Positions 1 to 6,519 of a stretch of 15,094 nt of DNA are shown here, in pieces. The stretch covers positions 1 to 15,094 of the forward strand of contig DATJQP010000121.1 of the NCBI GenBank assembly GCA_035505655.1, in the 5' to 3' direction. The notes under the pieces were generated by a model. That model saw only the letters and a program-made list of their open reading frames with translations, searched no databases and was not told the origin of the DNA. Positions within the stretch are counted from its first letter, which is position 1. The number at the start of each line of letters is the position of its first letter. This stretch comes from JAGVPT01 sp035505655 (GTDB taxonomy: Bacteria; Bacteroidota; Ignavibacteria; UBA10030; UBA8401). Position numbers and translations under genes: made by a program.

Positions 1-711
1 ATCATTCCGAGGGTTCTTTCCCTTCTTTCGGTCATCCTCTGCTTCGAGGCGATCGAGTGGATCTCTTCTCTTCGGTTGCTTCGGGGGCTGATTCCGATCG
101 CTCTCTCCCCGCTCCTCGCTTCGCTCTTTGAACATCAGGTGTGGCAGTTCGGGATCGGAATGCTCGTCATCACCATACTCTCCCGGGGACATTTGTGGAG
201 CTACGGCATCAATTCCTCTTCTGTCCGTGCCTCGATGGTGGCTCTCTTGCGGTTCTACGGAGTTGCTGCGATCCTCATGATCGCCCTCGTGGTTGTGCCG
301 ATGTTTGCCTACGGCAGCATGCCTTTCTATTTCGAACGCATGCCCCGGAGGGACATGATAGGATGGATCCTTTTCCAATGGATGGCGGCGGCGGTCGGGA
401 ATGAGGTCTTCTTTCATGGCCTTTGCCAGACGCTTCTCCTTAAGTACTGGAGGGAAAAGTTCGTCCTGTGGAGAGTGGAGGTTCCTTTCGTCGTGATCCT
501 GACGAGCGTGGCGTTTGCGGCGGGTCGGTCAAACGTTTCGATTTATGGCGATTACGGGGTTGAGTATCTTCTTGCGTTTTTGCTGGGGCTTTTCGGCGGA
601 ATCGTCTATTTCAGAACCCGAAGCCTTCTTACACCGATGCTTTCCCAGGCATTCTTCTACGGCCTTCCGTTCGTCCTTCGTTACGCGTATCTGACCCTTG
701 CTCCCCGGTAG
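1..711 (+). CDS. CPBP-like (type II CAAX protease/ABI) membrane protein, 5' partial, degenerate active site
   Basis: The frame is open from the first base, so the gene starts upstream of the window; 236 residues are visible. The protein is very hydrophobic with several predicted membrane segments. Its C-terminal half follows the CPBP (ABI) pattern. Motif 1 appears as NEVFFHGL (visible residues 134-141) where active members have EExxxR, and motif 2 as FAAGR where FxxxH is usual. The segment FLLGLFGGIVYFRTRSLLTP matches the family helix before motif 3, which reads QAFFY where HxxxN is usual. Only one of the expected Glu/Arg/His residues is kept, so I infer a non-proteolytic or strongly diverged member. 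It ends 15 bp from the stop of the convergent bshA gene. It could also be an unrelated polytopic membrane protein; the family call rests on motif spacing only. Confidence 0.5.
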   Translation: MIPRVLSLLSVILCFEAIEWISSLRLLRGLIPIALSPLLASLFEHQVWQFGIGMLVITILSRGHLWSYGINSSSVRASMVALLRFYGVAAILMIALVVVPMFAYGSMPFYFERMPRRDMIGWILFQWMAAAVGNEVFFHGLCQTLLLKYWREKFVLWRVEVPFVVILTSVAFAAGRSNVSIYGDYGVEYLLAFLLGLFGGIVYFRTRSLLTPMLSQAFFYGLPFVLRYAYLTLAPR

Positions 712-726
712 TGCGGAGCAACCTCG

Positions 727-1866
727 CTAGGCCTCGTGCGAAACCTGGGAGTTCAGCACGCGCTCGTAGTGCCGCTCGTAGAGGGTGACGATCTGATCGA
801 TGTCGAACTTTTCGACCGCGCGCTGCCTTCCCGCCTTCGCAAACATCTCGCGGCGGGCATCGTTCGTAAGGAGCTCGACGGCGTACTTGGCCATACGTTC
901 GACGTCGCCGATTTCGGCGATGTATCCCGTCTCACCGTGGACGTTCAGTTCGGGAAGCCCGCCCACGCTCGATGAAACGACCGGCACTCCGCACGACATC
1001 GCTTCGAGCGCGGAAAGACCGAAGCTCTCGGACTGACTCGGCATGAGGAAGAGATCCGACGCGGAGAGAAGCTCGACGAGCTCGGCTTGCTTCCCCAGAA
1101 ACATCACCCGCTCGCCGAGCTTGAGCTCGCGGACGAGGTTCTCGCATCCGGACCGATCGGGGCCGTCACCAACGAGGAGAAGTTTCGAGGGGGTCTTCTT
1201 CTGGACGAGATCGAAGATACGGATGACATCGGTAACCCGTTTGACGACGCGGAAGTTCGACACGTGGATGAGGATCTTTTCTCCTTTTGGAGCAATGGAA
1301 CCCCGAAGCCCCGGCTCTTCTCTCCTGACGAAGAGCCTCGTGTCGACGAAATTCGGGATGACTTCTATCTCTTTGCGGACACCGTAGTTGGTCACGGTTT
1401 TTTCCTTCAGGAACCTTGAAACGGCGGTGACCCCGTCGCTCTTCTCGATGCTGAACTTCATGACGGGAAGAAAGCTCGGTTCGAGTCCGATGAGCGTGAT
1501 ATCCGTTCCGTGGAGCGTCGTCACGATTCGAAGGTTCGCGTCGCCAAGGATCTGTTTTGCGATGTACGCGCTCGTCGCGTGAGGCACGGCGTAGTGAGCG
1601 TGGATAAGGTCGAGGTTCTCGAATTTGGCCACCTCCACCATCTTGCTGGCAAGGGCGGGCGTATAGAGGGGAAACTCGAAGAGGGGATACGTCGACATCT
1701 CGACTTCGTGATAGAAGATATTGTTCACAAAGCCGTTCAGTCTCATCGGAATAGCGTAGCTGATGAAATGGATCTGGTGACCCCTCTTCGCCAGCGCCTT
1801 GCCGAGTTCGGTGGCCACCACTCCGCTGCCGCCGTAGGTTGGATAGCAGGTAATTCCGATCTTCAT
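727..1866 (-). CDS. bshA: N-acetyl-alpha-D-glucosaminyl L-malate synthase BshA (bacillithiol biosynthesis)
   Basis: A GT4-family, GT-B fold cytosolic glycosyltransferase that joins GlcNAc from UDP-GlcNAc to L-malate, the first step of bacillithiol synthesis. The 379-residue product opens with the BshA-typical KIGITCYPTYGGSGVVATEL (residues 2-21) and has HAHYAVPHA (89-97), TTLHGTDITLIG (116-127), SNFRVVKR (203-210) and the ESFGLSALE donor-site Glu pair (E280 and E288). The length fits the family. I start at the ATG whose first base is 1866, because the homologous N-terminus begins there and a GAAAGG ribosome site lies about 7 nt upstream; an in-frame ATG 42 bp earlier would add 14 unlikely residues. 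It is divergent from the porin gene. BshB and BshC are not in the window. Confidence 0.93.
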   Translation of the reverse strand: MKIGITCYPTYGGSGVVATELGKALAKRGHQIHFISYAIPMRLNGFVNNIFYHEVEMSTYPLFEFPLYTPALASKMVEVAKFENLDLIHAHYAVPHATSAYIAKQILGDANLRIVTTLHGTDITLIGLEPSFLPVMKFSIEKSDGVTAVSRFLKEKTVTNYGVRKEIEVIPNFVDTRLFVRREEPGLRGSIAPKGEKILIHVSNFRVVKRVTDVIRIFDLVQKKTPSKLLLVGDGPDRSGCENLVRELKLGERVMFLGKQAELVELLSASDLFLMPSQSESFGLSALEAMSCGVPVVSSSVGGLPELNVHGETGYIAEIGDVERMAKYAVELLTNDARREMFAKAGRQRAVEKFDIDQIVTLYERHYERVLNSQVSHEA

Positions 1867-1870
1867 ACTC

Positions 1871-1892
1871 GTACCTTTCTTTTCGAAAGTAC
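1871..1892 (-). repeat. Imperfect inverted repeat over the bshA ribosome-binding region
   Basis: On the plus strand GTACCTTTC (1871-1879) and GAAAGTAC (1885-1892) pair around a 5-nt loop with one bulged base. The repeat covers both the candidate -7 box and the GAAAGG ribosome site of bshA. It could be an operator or a small RNA hairpin; it may also be chance. Confidence 0.3.
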
Positions 1893-1914
1893 GATCTATT
1901 CGAATCAATTACAA
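1884..1914 (-). promoter_or_regulatory. Candidate bshA promoter, Bacteroidota type
   Basis: Reading the minus strand, TTG (1914-1912) is followed after 20 nt by TACTTTCG (1891-1884), seven of eight matches to the Bacteroidota -7 pattern TAnnTTTG. The predicted transcription start would leave only a very short leader before the ATG at 1866. Motif match only. Confidence 0.35.
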
Positions 1915-2013
1915 GGAACGTAACCGCGGCTCCAATCTCTTCACACCGTTGAGGATGCGTTTCGATCTCTCTTGACGTCTTTGGATGGCTGCCGCAACTC
2001 CCTGGGAGGCTCA

Positions 2014-3090
2014 ATGAAATTTTCATTCACCATCGTTGCACTGATCTGTTGCGCCGGATTTTCGTATTCCCAATCACAGCATCGAGACCGCCAGGCTCAA
2101 GCCGCAGACTCGGCCTTCAAGCCTGCGGGCAGGCTCTGGGCGAGCACCTTTGTCGATTATTCCTACATCGCCGAGTCCCGGTCTGCCCCTCTCGTCGGGA
2201 CCAATTCATTTACTTTTCGCCGGATCTACCTCGGCTATGATCAGGAGATTTCCGGGCATTTCGCCGCTCGCGTTCTACTCCAATCGGACAATGCCGATAC
2301 ATCGCTCAACGGCGCCATGAGTTTCTACGTCAAGCATGCTTACCTTGAGTGGAAGGAGCTGGTCCCATCGTCGAGCATCTACTTCGGTCTCTCTCAAACG
2401 CCTTCGATAGCGCTCTCGGAGCAGATCTGGGCCTACCGATCGATTGAAAAGGTGATCCTTGACCGGAAGGCCCTGGTCCAGACGAGCGACATGGGTGTGG
2501 GGATGAGAGGAAGGTTTTCCGAAGAAGGGAGCTCGGGATACGCGCTCATGGTTGGAAACGGCCAGGGTGTGAAGGAAGAGACTGACAAGCTCAAGAGGAT
2601 CTATGCTGAGTACCACGTTGCACCGCTGAAGGGAAGCACCTTCGAGCTCTACTCGGATTTCGAGAACTCGCCTTTCTCGGGTCAACGGATTACGGGAAAG
2701 GCTCTCCTCGGATTTCAATCCGTCACTGCATCCGTCGGAGCTGAAGGTTTCTATCGGACGATCAAGAACGGCATGTCGGGTCCGTCCGGGGGAGATTCCG
2801 CGATCGCAGGGGCTTCGGTCTTCGGATCGTTCGGGGTTGTCCCTCGAGTGCGAGGAGTCCTGCGCCTTGACTATTACGATGCCGATGTGACCGTCACGAA
2901 CGCCGGCGATCGGGAGTTCTTCGGCATCGCCGGAATCGATTTCGCTCCGGCCCGGGAGGTCAGTCTCATCCCGAACGCGGAATACACCCACCGGATCTAT
3001 AAGAATAAGATCTCCGGGAGCCCGACTCTCCCCGATGACCTCGTCCTTCGATTGACCGTTGCGTACGCATTTTCCGCCGCGGTTCCATGA
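2014..3090 (+). CDS. Predicted outer-membrane beta-barrel porin (Porin_O_P-like)
   Basis: The 358-residue product starts with a classic Sec signal peptide: Lys2, a hydrophobic run FTIVALICCAGF, and a likely cleavage after Ser19 (SYS|QS). The rest shows alternating polar/hydrophobic beta-strand patterning with aromatic girdles (WASTFVDYSYI, FTFRRIYLGYDQEI, AYLEWKEL, SSIYFGLSQTPS) and closes with LRLTVAYAF, a typical last barrel strand. The layout, with FRRIYLGYDQEISGHFAARV early and a GLSQTPS segment, resembles phosphate-selective porin O/P relatives; the substrate cannot be told. I start at the ATG at 2014 because GGGAGG lies 5 nt before it and the signal peptide begins there; an upstream in-frame TTG would place 14 polar residues ahead of it. 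Its stop overlaps the next gene's ATG by four bases (ATGA). Confidence 0.7.
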   Translation: MKFSFTIVALICCAGFSYSQSQHRDRQAQAADSAFKPAGRLWASTFVDYSYIAESRSAPLVGTNSFTFRRIYLGYDQEISGHFAARVLLQSDNADTSLNGAMSFYVKHAYLEWKELVPSSSIYFGLSQTPSIALSEQIWAYRSIEKVILDRKALVQTSDMGVGMRGRFSEEGSSGYALMVGNGQGVKEETDKLKRIYAEYHVAPLKGSTFELYSDFENSPFSGQRITGKALLGFQSVTASVGAEGFYRTIKNGMSGPSGGDSAIAGASVFGSFGVVPRVRGVLRLDYYDADVTVTNAGDREFFGIAGIDFAPAREVSLIPNAEYTHRIYKNKISGSPTLPDDLVLRLTVAYAFSAAVP

Positions 3091-3722
3091 AAGGCGAATA
3101 TCTCTCCGTCGGGTCGGGCAAAAGCGCAACGCTGAAGGTCGAAGGGTCGAAGTTCATCGCGGAGGTGTTTCCCGTTGCGGATTCGGCTGCGGCGGAAGAG
3201 AGGATCGCCGAGGTGCGGAAGAAATATCACGACGCGACGCACCACTGCTTCGCCTATGCTATCGGCGGTTCCCGCGAGGAATTCCGATACTCGGACGCGG
3301 GTGAACCGGCCGGGACGGCCGGGATAAGAATCCTTTCCGCGATAGAGTCAAAGGACTTATCAGACCTTTGTGTGGTAGTGACGAGATACTTCGGGGGTAC
3401 GAAACTCGGAGTGGGGGGATTGGGGCGGGCGTATTTCGAGGCGGCGCTTTCGGTTCTCTCGGCCGCGCCACGTGTGACAAAAATCCTCGCCGATGACGTG
3501 CGGATCACCTTCCCTTATGAAGAGACAAATCCCGTCATGACGATCCTCGCGAGGAATCGTGTGAGGATTGCCGACACGGTCTATGGCGACGATGTGACCC
3601 TTCACCTCATGATTCGGAGCGGCGCCACGGAGGCGATCCTGGGGCAACTTCGGGAGGCGACGAAGGGGAACATGGCAGGCAAAATCGTCTCAGAGAAAAA
3701 CCGCATCGTCAACACCCCATAA
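3087..3722 (+). CDS. yigZ: YigZ/IMPACT (UPF0029) family protein
   Basis: A 211-residue protein of the IMPACT/YigZ family, soluble and cytosolic, whose bacterial role is poorly defined (members are linked to translation and to nucleic-acid-like ligands). The N-terminal domain carries the full signature: KYHDATHHC (46-54), SDAGEPAGTAG (69-79) and TRYFGGTKLGVGGLGRAY (99-116). The C-terminal part (about 135-205) fits the small ferredoxin-like domain found in YigZ. The length matches the family (about 200-215). The start ATG overlaps the porin stop as ATGA, implying translational coupling, although no functional link with a porin is known. It converges on ackA with only 18 bp between stops. Confidence 0.88.
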   Translation: MKGEYLSVGSGKSATLKVEGSKFIAEVFPVADSAAAEERIAEVRKKYHDATHHCFAYAIGGSREEFRYSDAGEPAGTAGIRILSAIESKDLSDLCVVVTRYFGGTKLGVGGLGRAYFEAALSVLSAAPRVTKILADDVRITFPYEETNPVMTILARNRVRIADTVYGDDVTLHLMIRSGATEAILGQLREATKGNMAGKIVSEKNRIVNTP

Positions 3723-3740
3723 GGGCTGTGACGAGACTTC

Positions 3741-4943
3741 CTACTGTGTAAACCCGCAGATCCTCGCAGTATCCTGGGCGATCATCAGTTCTTCGTTCGT
3801 GGGAACGACGTAGAGGCGGACGCGTGATCCTTCCGCGTGGATCGGCTTCTCCTTTTCCGCCGAAGCGTTTCTCTCCTCGTCAAGCCGGATACCGAGAAAA
3901 TCCAGATTCTCGCAACAAGCCTTCCTCACATCCTGACTGTTCTCACCTATTCCCCCGGTGAACACGATGGCGTCGGCGCCGCCCATCGCCGCCATGTACG
4001 ATCCAATGTACTTTTTGATCCGATACGTGAAGACGTCAAACGCATGTTGGGCCCGCTTATTACCATTCTTCATCTCGGCGATAATCTCGCGCATATCGCT
4101 GCTCACTCCGGAAATGCCGATGAGGCCGCTGTGCTTGTTTAAGAGAGTGTTTGCCTCGGAATAGTTGAGCCCCTCCTTCGACATGATGTGAAGGATGATA
4201 TAGGGGTCGATGTCTCCGCTTCGGGTTCCCATGAGAAGGCCCTCGAGCGGGGTGAGGCCCATCGACGTGTCGATCGAGACCCCTTTGTCAACCGCCGCCA
4301 TGCTGCAACCGTTTCCGAGATGGCACGTGATGAGTTTCAAGTTGGCGACATCCGTTTTCATCAGCTCCGCCGTACGTTGGGCGACAAACTTGTGGCTCGT
4401 GCCGTGAAACCCGTACCGCCGGATCTTGTGCTGGGAATAGAGCGAGTAGGGAATTCCATAGAGATAAGCGTACGGCGGCATCTTCTGATGGAATGCCGTG
4501 TCGAAGACCGCCACCTGAGGAACATCGGGGAGGTGGACATGACACGCGCTGATTCCACGGAGGTTGTGGGGATTGTGGAGGGGCGCGATATCGATGTTGT
4601 CGCGGATCCTCTTGATGACATCATCGGTGATGAGGACGGATGCGCTGAACGCCTCTCCTCCATGGACAACGCGGTGACCGACCGCGCTGATCTGCCCCTT
4701 GTCCGTGAGGACGCCGTGATTCTTGCTCAGGAGGACGGCAAGGATGAATTCGATCGCAGCCGTGTGATCGAGGATTTCTCCCGTGATCTTGATTTCGTCG
4801 CCGTCGGCGCGGAGGTTGGTGAGGACCGCCCCGCTCATTCCGATCCGATCAACAATCCCCTTGGCGAGGGCCTGGCGGGTTTTGACATCGATGAGTTGGT
4901 ACTTGACGGAGGAACTACCGCAGTTGAGAACTAAGATGTTCAT
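3741..4943 (-). CDS. ackA: Acetate kinase
   Basis: Catalyses acetate + ATP = acetyl phosphate + ADP, normally paired with phosphotransacetylase, which is not in this window. The 400-residue length is standard. All landmark residues are present: N7 in LNCGSSSVKY, R91 in GHRVVHGG, D148 in AVFDTAFHQ, H180 in YGFHGTSH, R241 in GTRSGDIDP, the nucleotide loop FTGGIGEN (328-335) and E384 in PTNEELMIA. The start matches the family N-terminus MNILVLNCGSSS exactly; the ribosome site is weak (GAAAG). It lies 35 bp downstream of hbd on the same strand, so the two are probably cotranscribed, linking acyl-CoA turnover with acetate and ATP formation. Confidence 0.96.
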   Translation of the reverse strand: MNILVLNCGSSSVKYQLIDVKTRQALAKGIVDRIGMSGAVLTNLRADGDEIKITGEILDHTAAIEFILAVLLSKNHGVLTDKGQISAVGHRVVHGGEAFSASVLITDDVIKRIRDNIDIAPLHNPHNLRGISACHVHLPDVPQVAVFDTAFHQKMPPYAYLYGIPYSLYSQHKIRRYGFHGTSHKFVAQRTAELMKTDVANLKLITCHLGNGCSMAAVDKGVSIDTSMGLTPLEGLLMGTRSGDIDPYIILHIMSKEGLNYSEANTLLNKHSGLIGISGVSSDMREIIAEMKNGNKRAQHAFDVFTYRIKKYIGSYMAAMGGADAIVFTGGIGENSQDVRKACCENLDFLGIRLDEERNASAEKEKPIHAEGSRVRLYVVPTNEELMIAQDTARICGFTQ

Positions 4944-4978
4944 CGGCTTTCATTGACAGGTTGAGTTTCGTAGGGAGG

Positions 4979-5914
4979 TCAGGAGGAGCGTTTCCCCTGG
5001 TCGGTGTACTTGTAGAATCCTTCGCCGCTCTTTCGGCCCAGCTTTCCTTCACGAACCATGCGACGAAGAATCGGACAGGGGCGGTATTTTGCCTCTCCAA
5101 GTTCATGGAAGAGGGACTCCATCCAGGCGAGGACTTCATCGAGCCCCATCATGTCGGCGAGCTCGAGCGGCCCGTACTGAAAATTATATCCGAGTTTCAT
5201 CGCCGTATCGATCCCCTCCGCGGTGGAGACTCCTTCCATCAGGGCATGCATCGCCTCGTTTAGGAGAGGAACGATCAACCTTGTCGTCACGAATCCCGGA
5301 TACTCGAACACTTCGACTGCCGTTTTTCCGAGACGCTCGGCGAACTTCTTCACCACCTGGAACGTGGTGTCGGAGGTTTTCAGGCCGCGGACGAGCTCGA
5401 CGACCGGAATCTTCGGGACAGGATTGAGGAAATGCATCCCAATGACTTTGTCCGGCCGTTTCGTGGCAGATGCCAGCTTCGAGAGGTTAAGGGTCGATGT
5501 GTTCGATACGAAAATCGTTTCGGGCGAAGAAATCTCGTCGAGGTCGGCAAAGATTCTCCGTTTCAATTCAAAGTTCTCGTCGACCGCCTCGATGATGATG
5601 TTGCACTGAGCCGCGGTCTTGAAATCGGTCGAGCCATGGATGCGCGAGGCGATGGCATTCTTTTCGCTCTTCGTAATCGTCCACCGCTGGATCTCCCTGT
5701 CCATCCCTTCCAGCAACGCGCTGGTCATCGCCGCCAGCTGCTTGTCGGTCTTTTCGATCGCGACGACTTCGATGCCGTGCGCGGCGATCGTCTGCGCAAT
5801 ACCCTGCCCCATTACTCCCAATCCCACGACGGCAACCGTATTGATACCGTCCTGGTCGCTCTTCTCAAGCTTGAGATCCTGAAGTATGTCTTCAATCTTT
5901 ACGTTTGTTGCCAT
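4979..5914 (-). CDS. hbd: 3-hydroxybutyryl-CoA (3-hydroxyacyl-CoA) dehydrogenase
   Basis: NAD(P)-dependent oxidation of 3-hydroxyacyl-CoA to 3-oxoacyl-CoA, or the reverse reduction of acetoacetyl-CoA. The 311-residue protein has an N-terminal Rossmann fold with GLGVMGQG (31-38), NIIIEAVDENFELKR (105-119), SNTSTLNLSKLA (137-148), catalytic H161 and E173 in GMHFLNPVPKIPVVELV, and the C-terminal helical domain from PGFVTTRL (206-213) to GEGFYKY (297-303). It carries about 25 extra N-terminal residues before the first beta strand compared with roughly 280-residue relatives. Thr211 stands where the well-studied enzymes have the active-site Asn of PGFVxNR; related bacterial subfamilies also have TSR there. 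It is first in a minus-strand pair with ackA and divergent from the Fe-S operon. Confidence 0.9.
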   Translation of the reverse strand: MATNVKIEDILQDLKLEKSDQDGINTVAVVGLGVMGQGIAQTIAAHGIEVVAIEKTDKQLAAMTSALLEGMDREIQRWTITKSEKNAIASRIHGSTDFKTAAQCNIIIEAVDENFELKRRIFADLDEISSPETIFVSNTSTLNLSKLASATKRPDKVIGMHFLNPVPKIPVVELVRGLKTSDTTFQVVKKFAERLGKTAVEVFEYPGFVTTRLIVPLLNEAMHALMEGVSTAEGIDTAMKLGYNFQYGPLELADMMGLDEVLAWMESLFHELGEAKYRPCPILRRMVREGKLGRKSGEGFYKYTDQGKRSS

Positions 5915-5960
5915 TGATCTGTCGTTCGGTAATTTTGGATAAAGGACACCCCCTCAAAGA

Positions 5961-5968
5961 CAAATGTA
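5961..5968 (-). promoter_or_regulatory. Candidate -7 box of the hbd-ackA promoter
   Basis: On the minus strand TACATTTG is an exact match to the Bacteroidota -7 pattern TAnnTTTG, about 47 nt upstream of the hbd ATG. I see no clear -33 TTG at the proper distance; an inverted repeat occupies that position instead. Confidence 0.4.
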
Positions 5969-5974
5969 GTGCCA

Positions 5975-5989
5975 AGAGGAAATTCCTCT
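5975..5989. promoter_or_regulatory. Perfect 7-1-7 inverted repeat, candidate operator for hbd
   Basis: AGAGGAA and TTCCTCT flank a single A, forming a perfect 15-bp dyad immediately upstream of the hbd -7 box, where a repressor would block polymerase. The acyl-CoA gene downstream would fit a TetR-type (FadR-like) regulator, but no regulator gene is adjacent and the family is a guess. Confidence 0.35.
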
Positions 5990-6373
5990 AATCTCTTTGA
6001 ATTCAGTGCCTTTGGGGCCGGAATTCGAGAAATCGAGAATATTATCGCTTCAACTTACCCAAAAATGATACCCAAGTCAACCGGCAAAAAAGCCGAACAC
6101 GCTTCCGGAATCCGAAGCTTCGGGTTGAAACCGGATGGGATCTTAAGGTGGGATTTCATCGACACGGTGAGCAGAGCCGGTGCCCGACTGATACGGTTTC
6201 TTTTCTTTACCTAACGAACGAGGAAGATGAGATGGCGTTGATTGTAGTCGGGGAGAAGGGATGCGCGATGCGGGCTCTGAGTTAGTGCGCGAACGGGAGT
6301 GACTTCAGTGCGGTTGGGCTCTGCATCGAAGGAGCGGCAGAATTCGAGGCGGCCCTTTTTCGCTTGTGCATTG

Positions 6374-6404
6374 TTGACTTTTCCCGGTTTTTTGGCTAAA
6401 TTTG
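6374..6404 (+). promoter_or_regulatory. Promoter candidate for the Fe-S assembly operon
   Basis: TTGACT (6374-6379) is followed after exactly 17 bp by TAAATTTG (6397-6404). This fits both sigma-70 spacing (five of six at -35, four of six at -10) and the Bacteroidota TTG/TAnnTTTG arrangement. Transcription would start near 6410, giving a leader of about 110 nt before the regulator gene. This is the best promoter-like sequence in the window. Confidence 0.55.
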
Positions 6405-6407
6405 AAG

Positions 6408-6481
6408 GTCGATTGATCGATTCGCGAACGAATTCCCCTCGGCGGGTGTTCCAAAAAGTGCGAGTGATCGACATTTTTTTT
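6408..6481 (+). terminator. Leader hairpin plus T8 tract, possible attenuator or terminator
   Basis: Downstream of the promoter candidate the RNA can fold into a long imperfect stem: TTGATC (6413-6418) with GATCGA (6466-6471, one G-U pair), TCGCGAAC (6422-6429) with GTTC (6448-6451) and GCGA (6460-6463), and CCC/GGG around a 5-nt loop. An alternative outer stem is GTCGAT (6408-6413) with ATCGAC (6467-6472). Eight T follow at 6474-6481. The bulges make it weaker than a textbook terminator. No energy calculation was made. Confidence 0.4.
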
Positions 6482-6487
6482 GACCGT

Positions 6488-6512
6488 AAATCGGACTTAA
6501 TCGGTCGGGTAT
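6488..6512 (+). promoter_or_regulatory. IscR type 1-like operator in front of the Rrf2 regulator gene
   Basis: Compared without gaps to the E. coli IscR type 1 consensus as I recall it (ATASYYGACT, RWWWY, AGTCRRSTAT), 20 of 25 positions agree. These include GACT at 6494-6497 and GTCGGGTAT at 6504-6512. It lies 7 bp before the regulator ATG. The right half is strong and the left half weaker. Autoregulation by the downstream protein is the natural inference. The site is well downstream of the promoter candidate at 6374, so repression would need a roadblock or a nearer, unseen promoter. Confidence 0.42.
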
Positions 6513-6519
6513 AGAGCAT

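Larger units (their letters stand above)
5915..6519. other. 605-bp divergent intergenic control region between hbd and the Fe-S operon
   Basis: I see no convincing gene here. A GTG-initiated frame at 5969-6214 lacks a ribosome site and recognisable content. The region holds the hbd -7 box and dyad (5961-5989), a 12-bp perfect palindrome CCGAAGCTTCGG (6112-6123), the promoter candidate at 6374-6404, the leader hairpin with T-tract (6408-6481) and an IscR-like site (6488-6512). The stretch 6130-6370 shows nothing I can assign. Confidence 0.7.

Noticed and set aside
2275..3129. 284-codon minus-strand frame over the porin and yigZ start
   Set aside because: Overlaps two supported genes, is rich in charged residues and has no family resemblance.
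3723..3740. Bidirectional terminator between yigZ and ackA
   Set aside because: The 18-bp gap has no inverted repeat with a T-run.
4188..4934. 248-codon plus-strand frame over ackA
   Set aside because: Antisense shadow of acetate kinase, with no ribosome site and no recognisable domain.
6112..6123. CCGAAGCTTCGG 12-bp palindrome
   Set aside because: Perfect but not positioned at a promoter or before a T-run; 12-bp palindromes can arise by chance.
5969..6214. 81-codon GTG-initiated frame in the divergent intergenic region
   Set aside because: No Shine-Dalgarno, starts within the hbd promoter elements, and its translation shows no domain or signal; treated as non-coding.
6480..6515. TTGACC with downstream TATAGA as a second operon promoter
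   Set aside because: The spacer is 24 bp, too long for sigma-70, and TATAGA is only five bases before the start codon.
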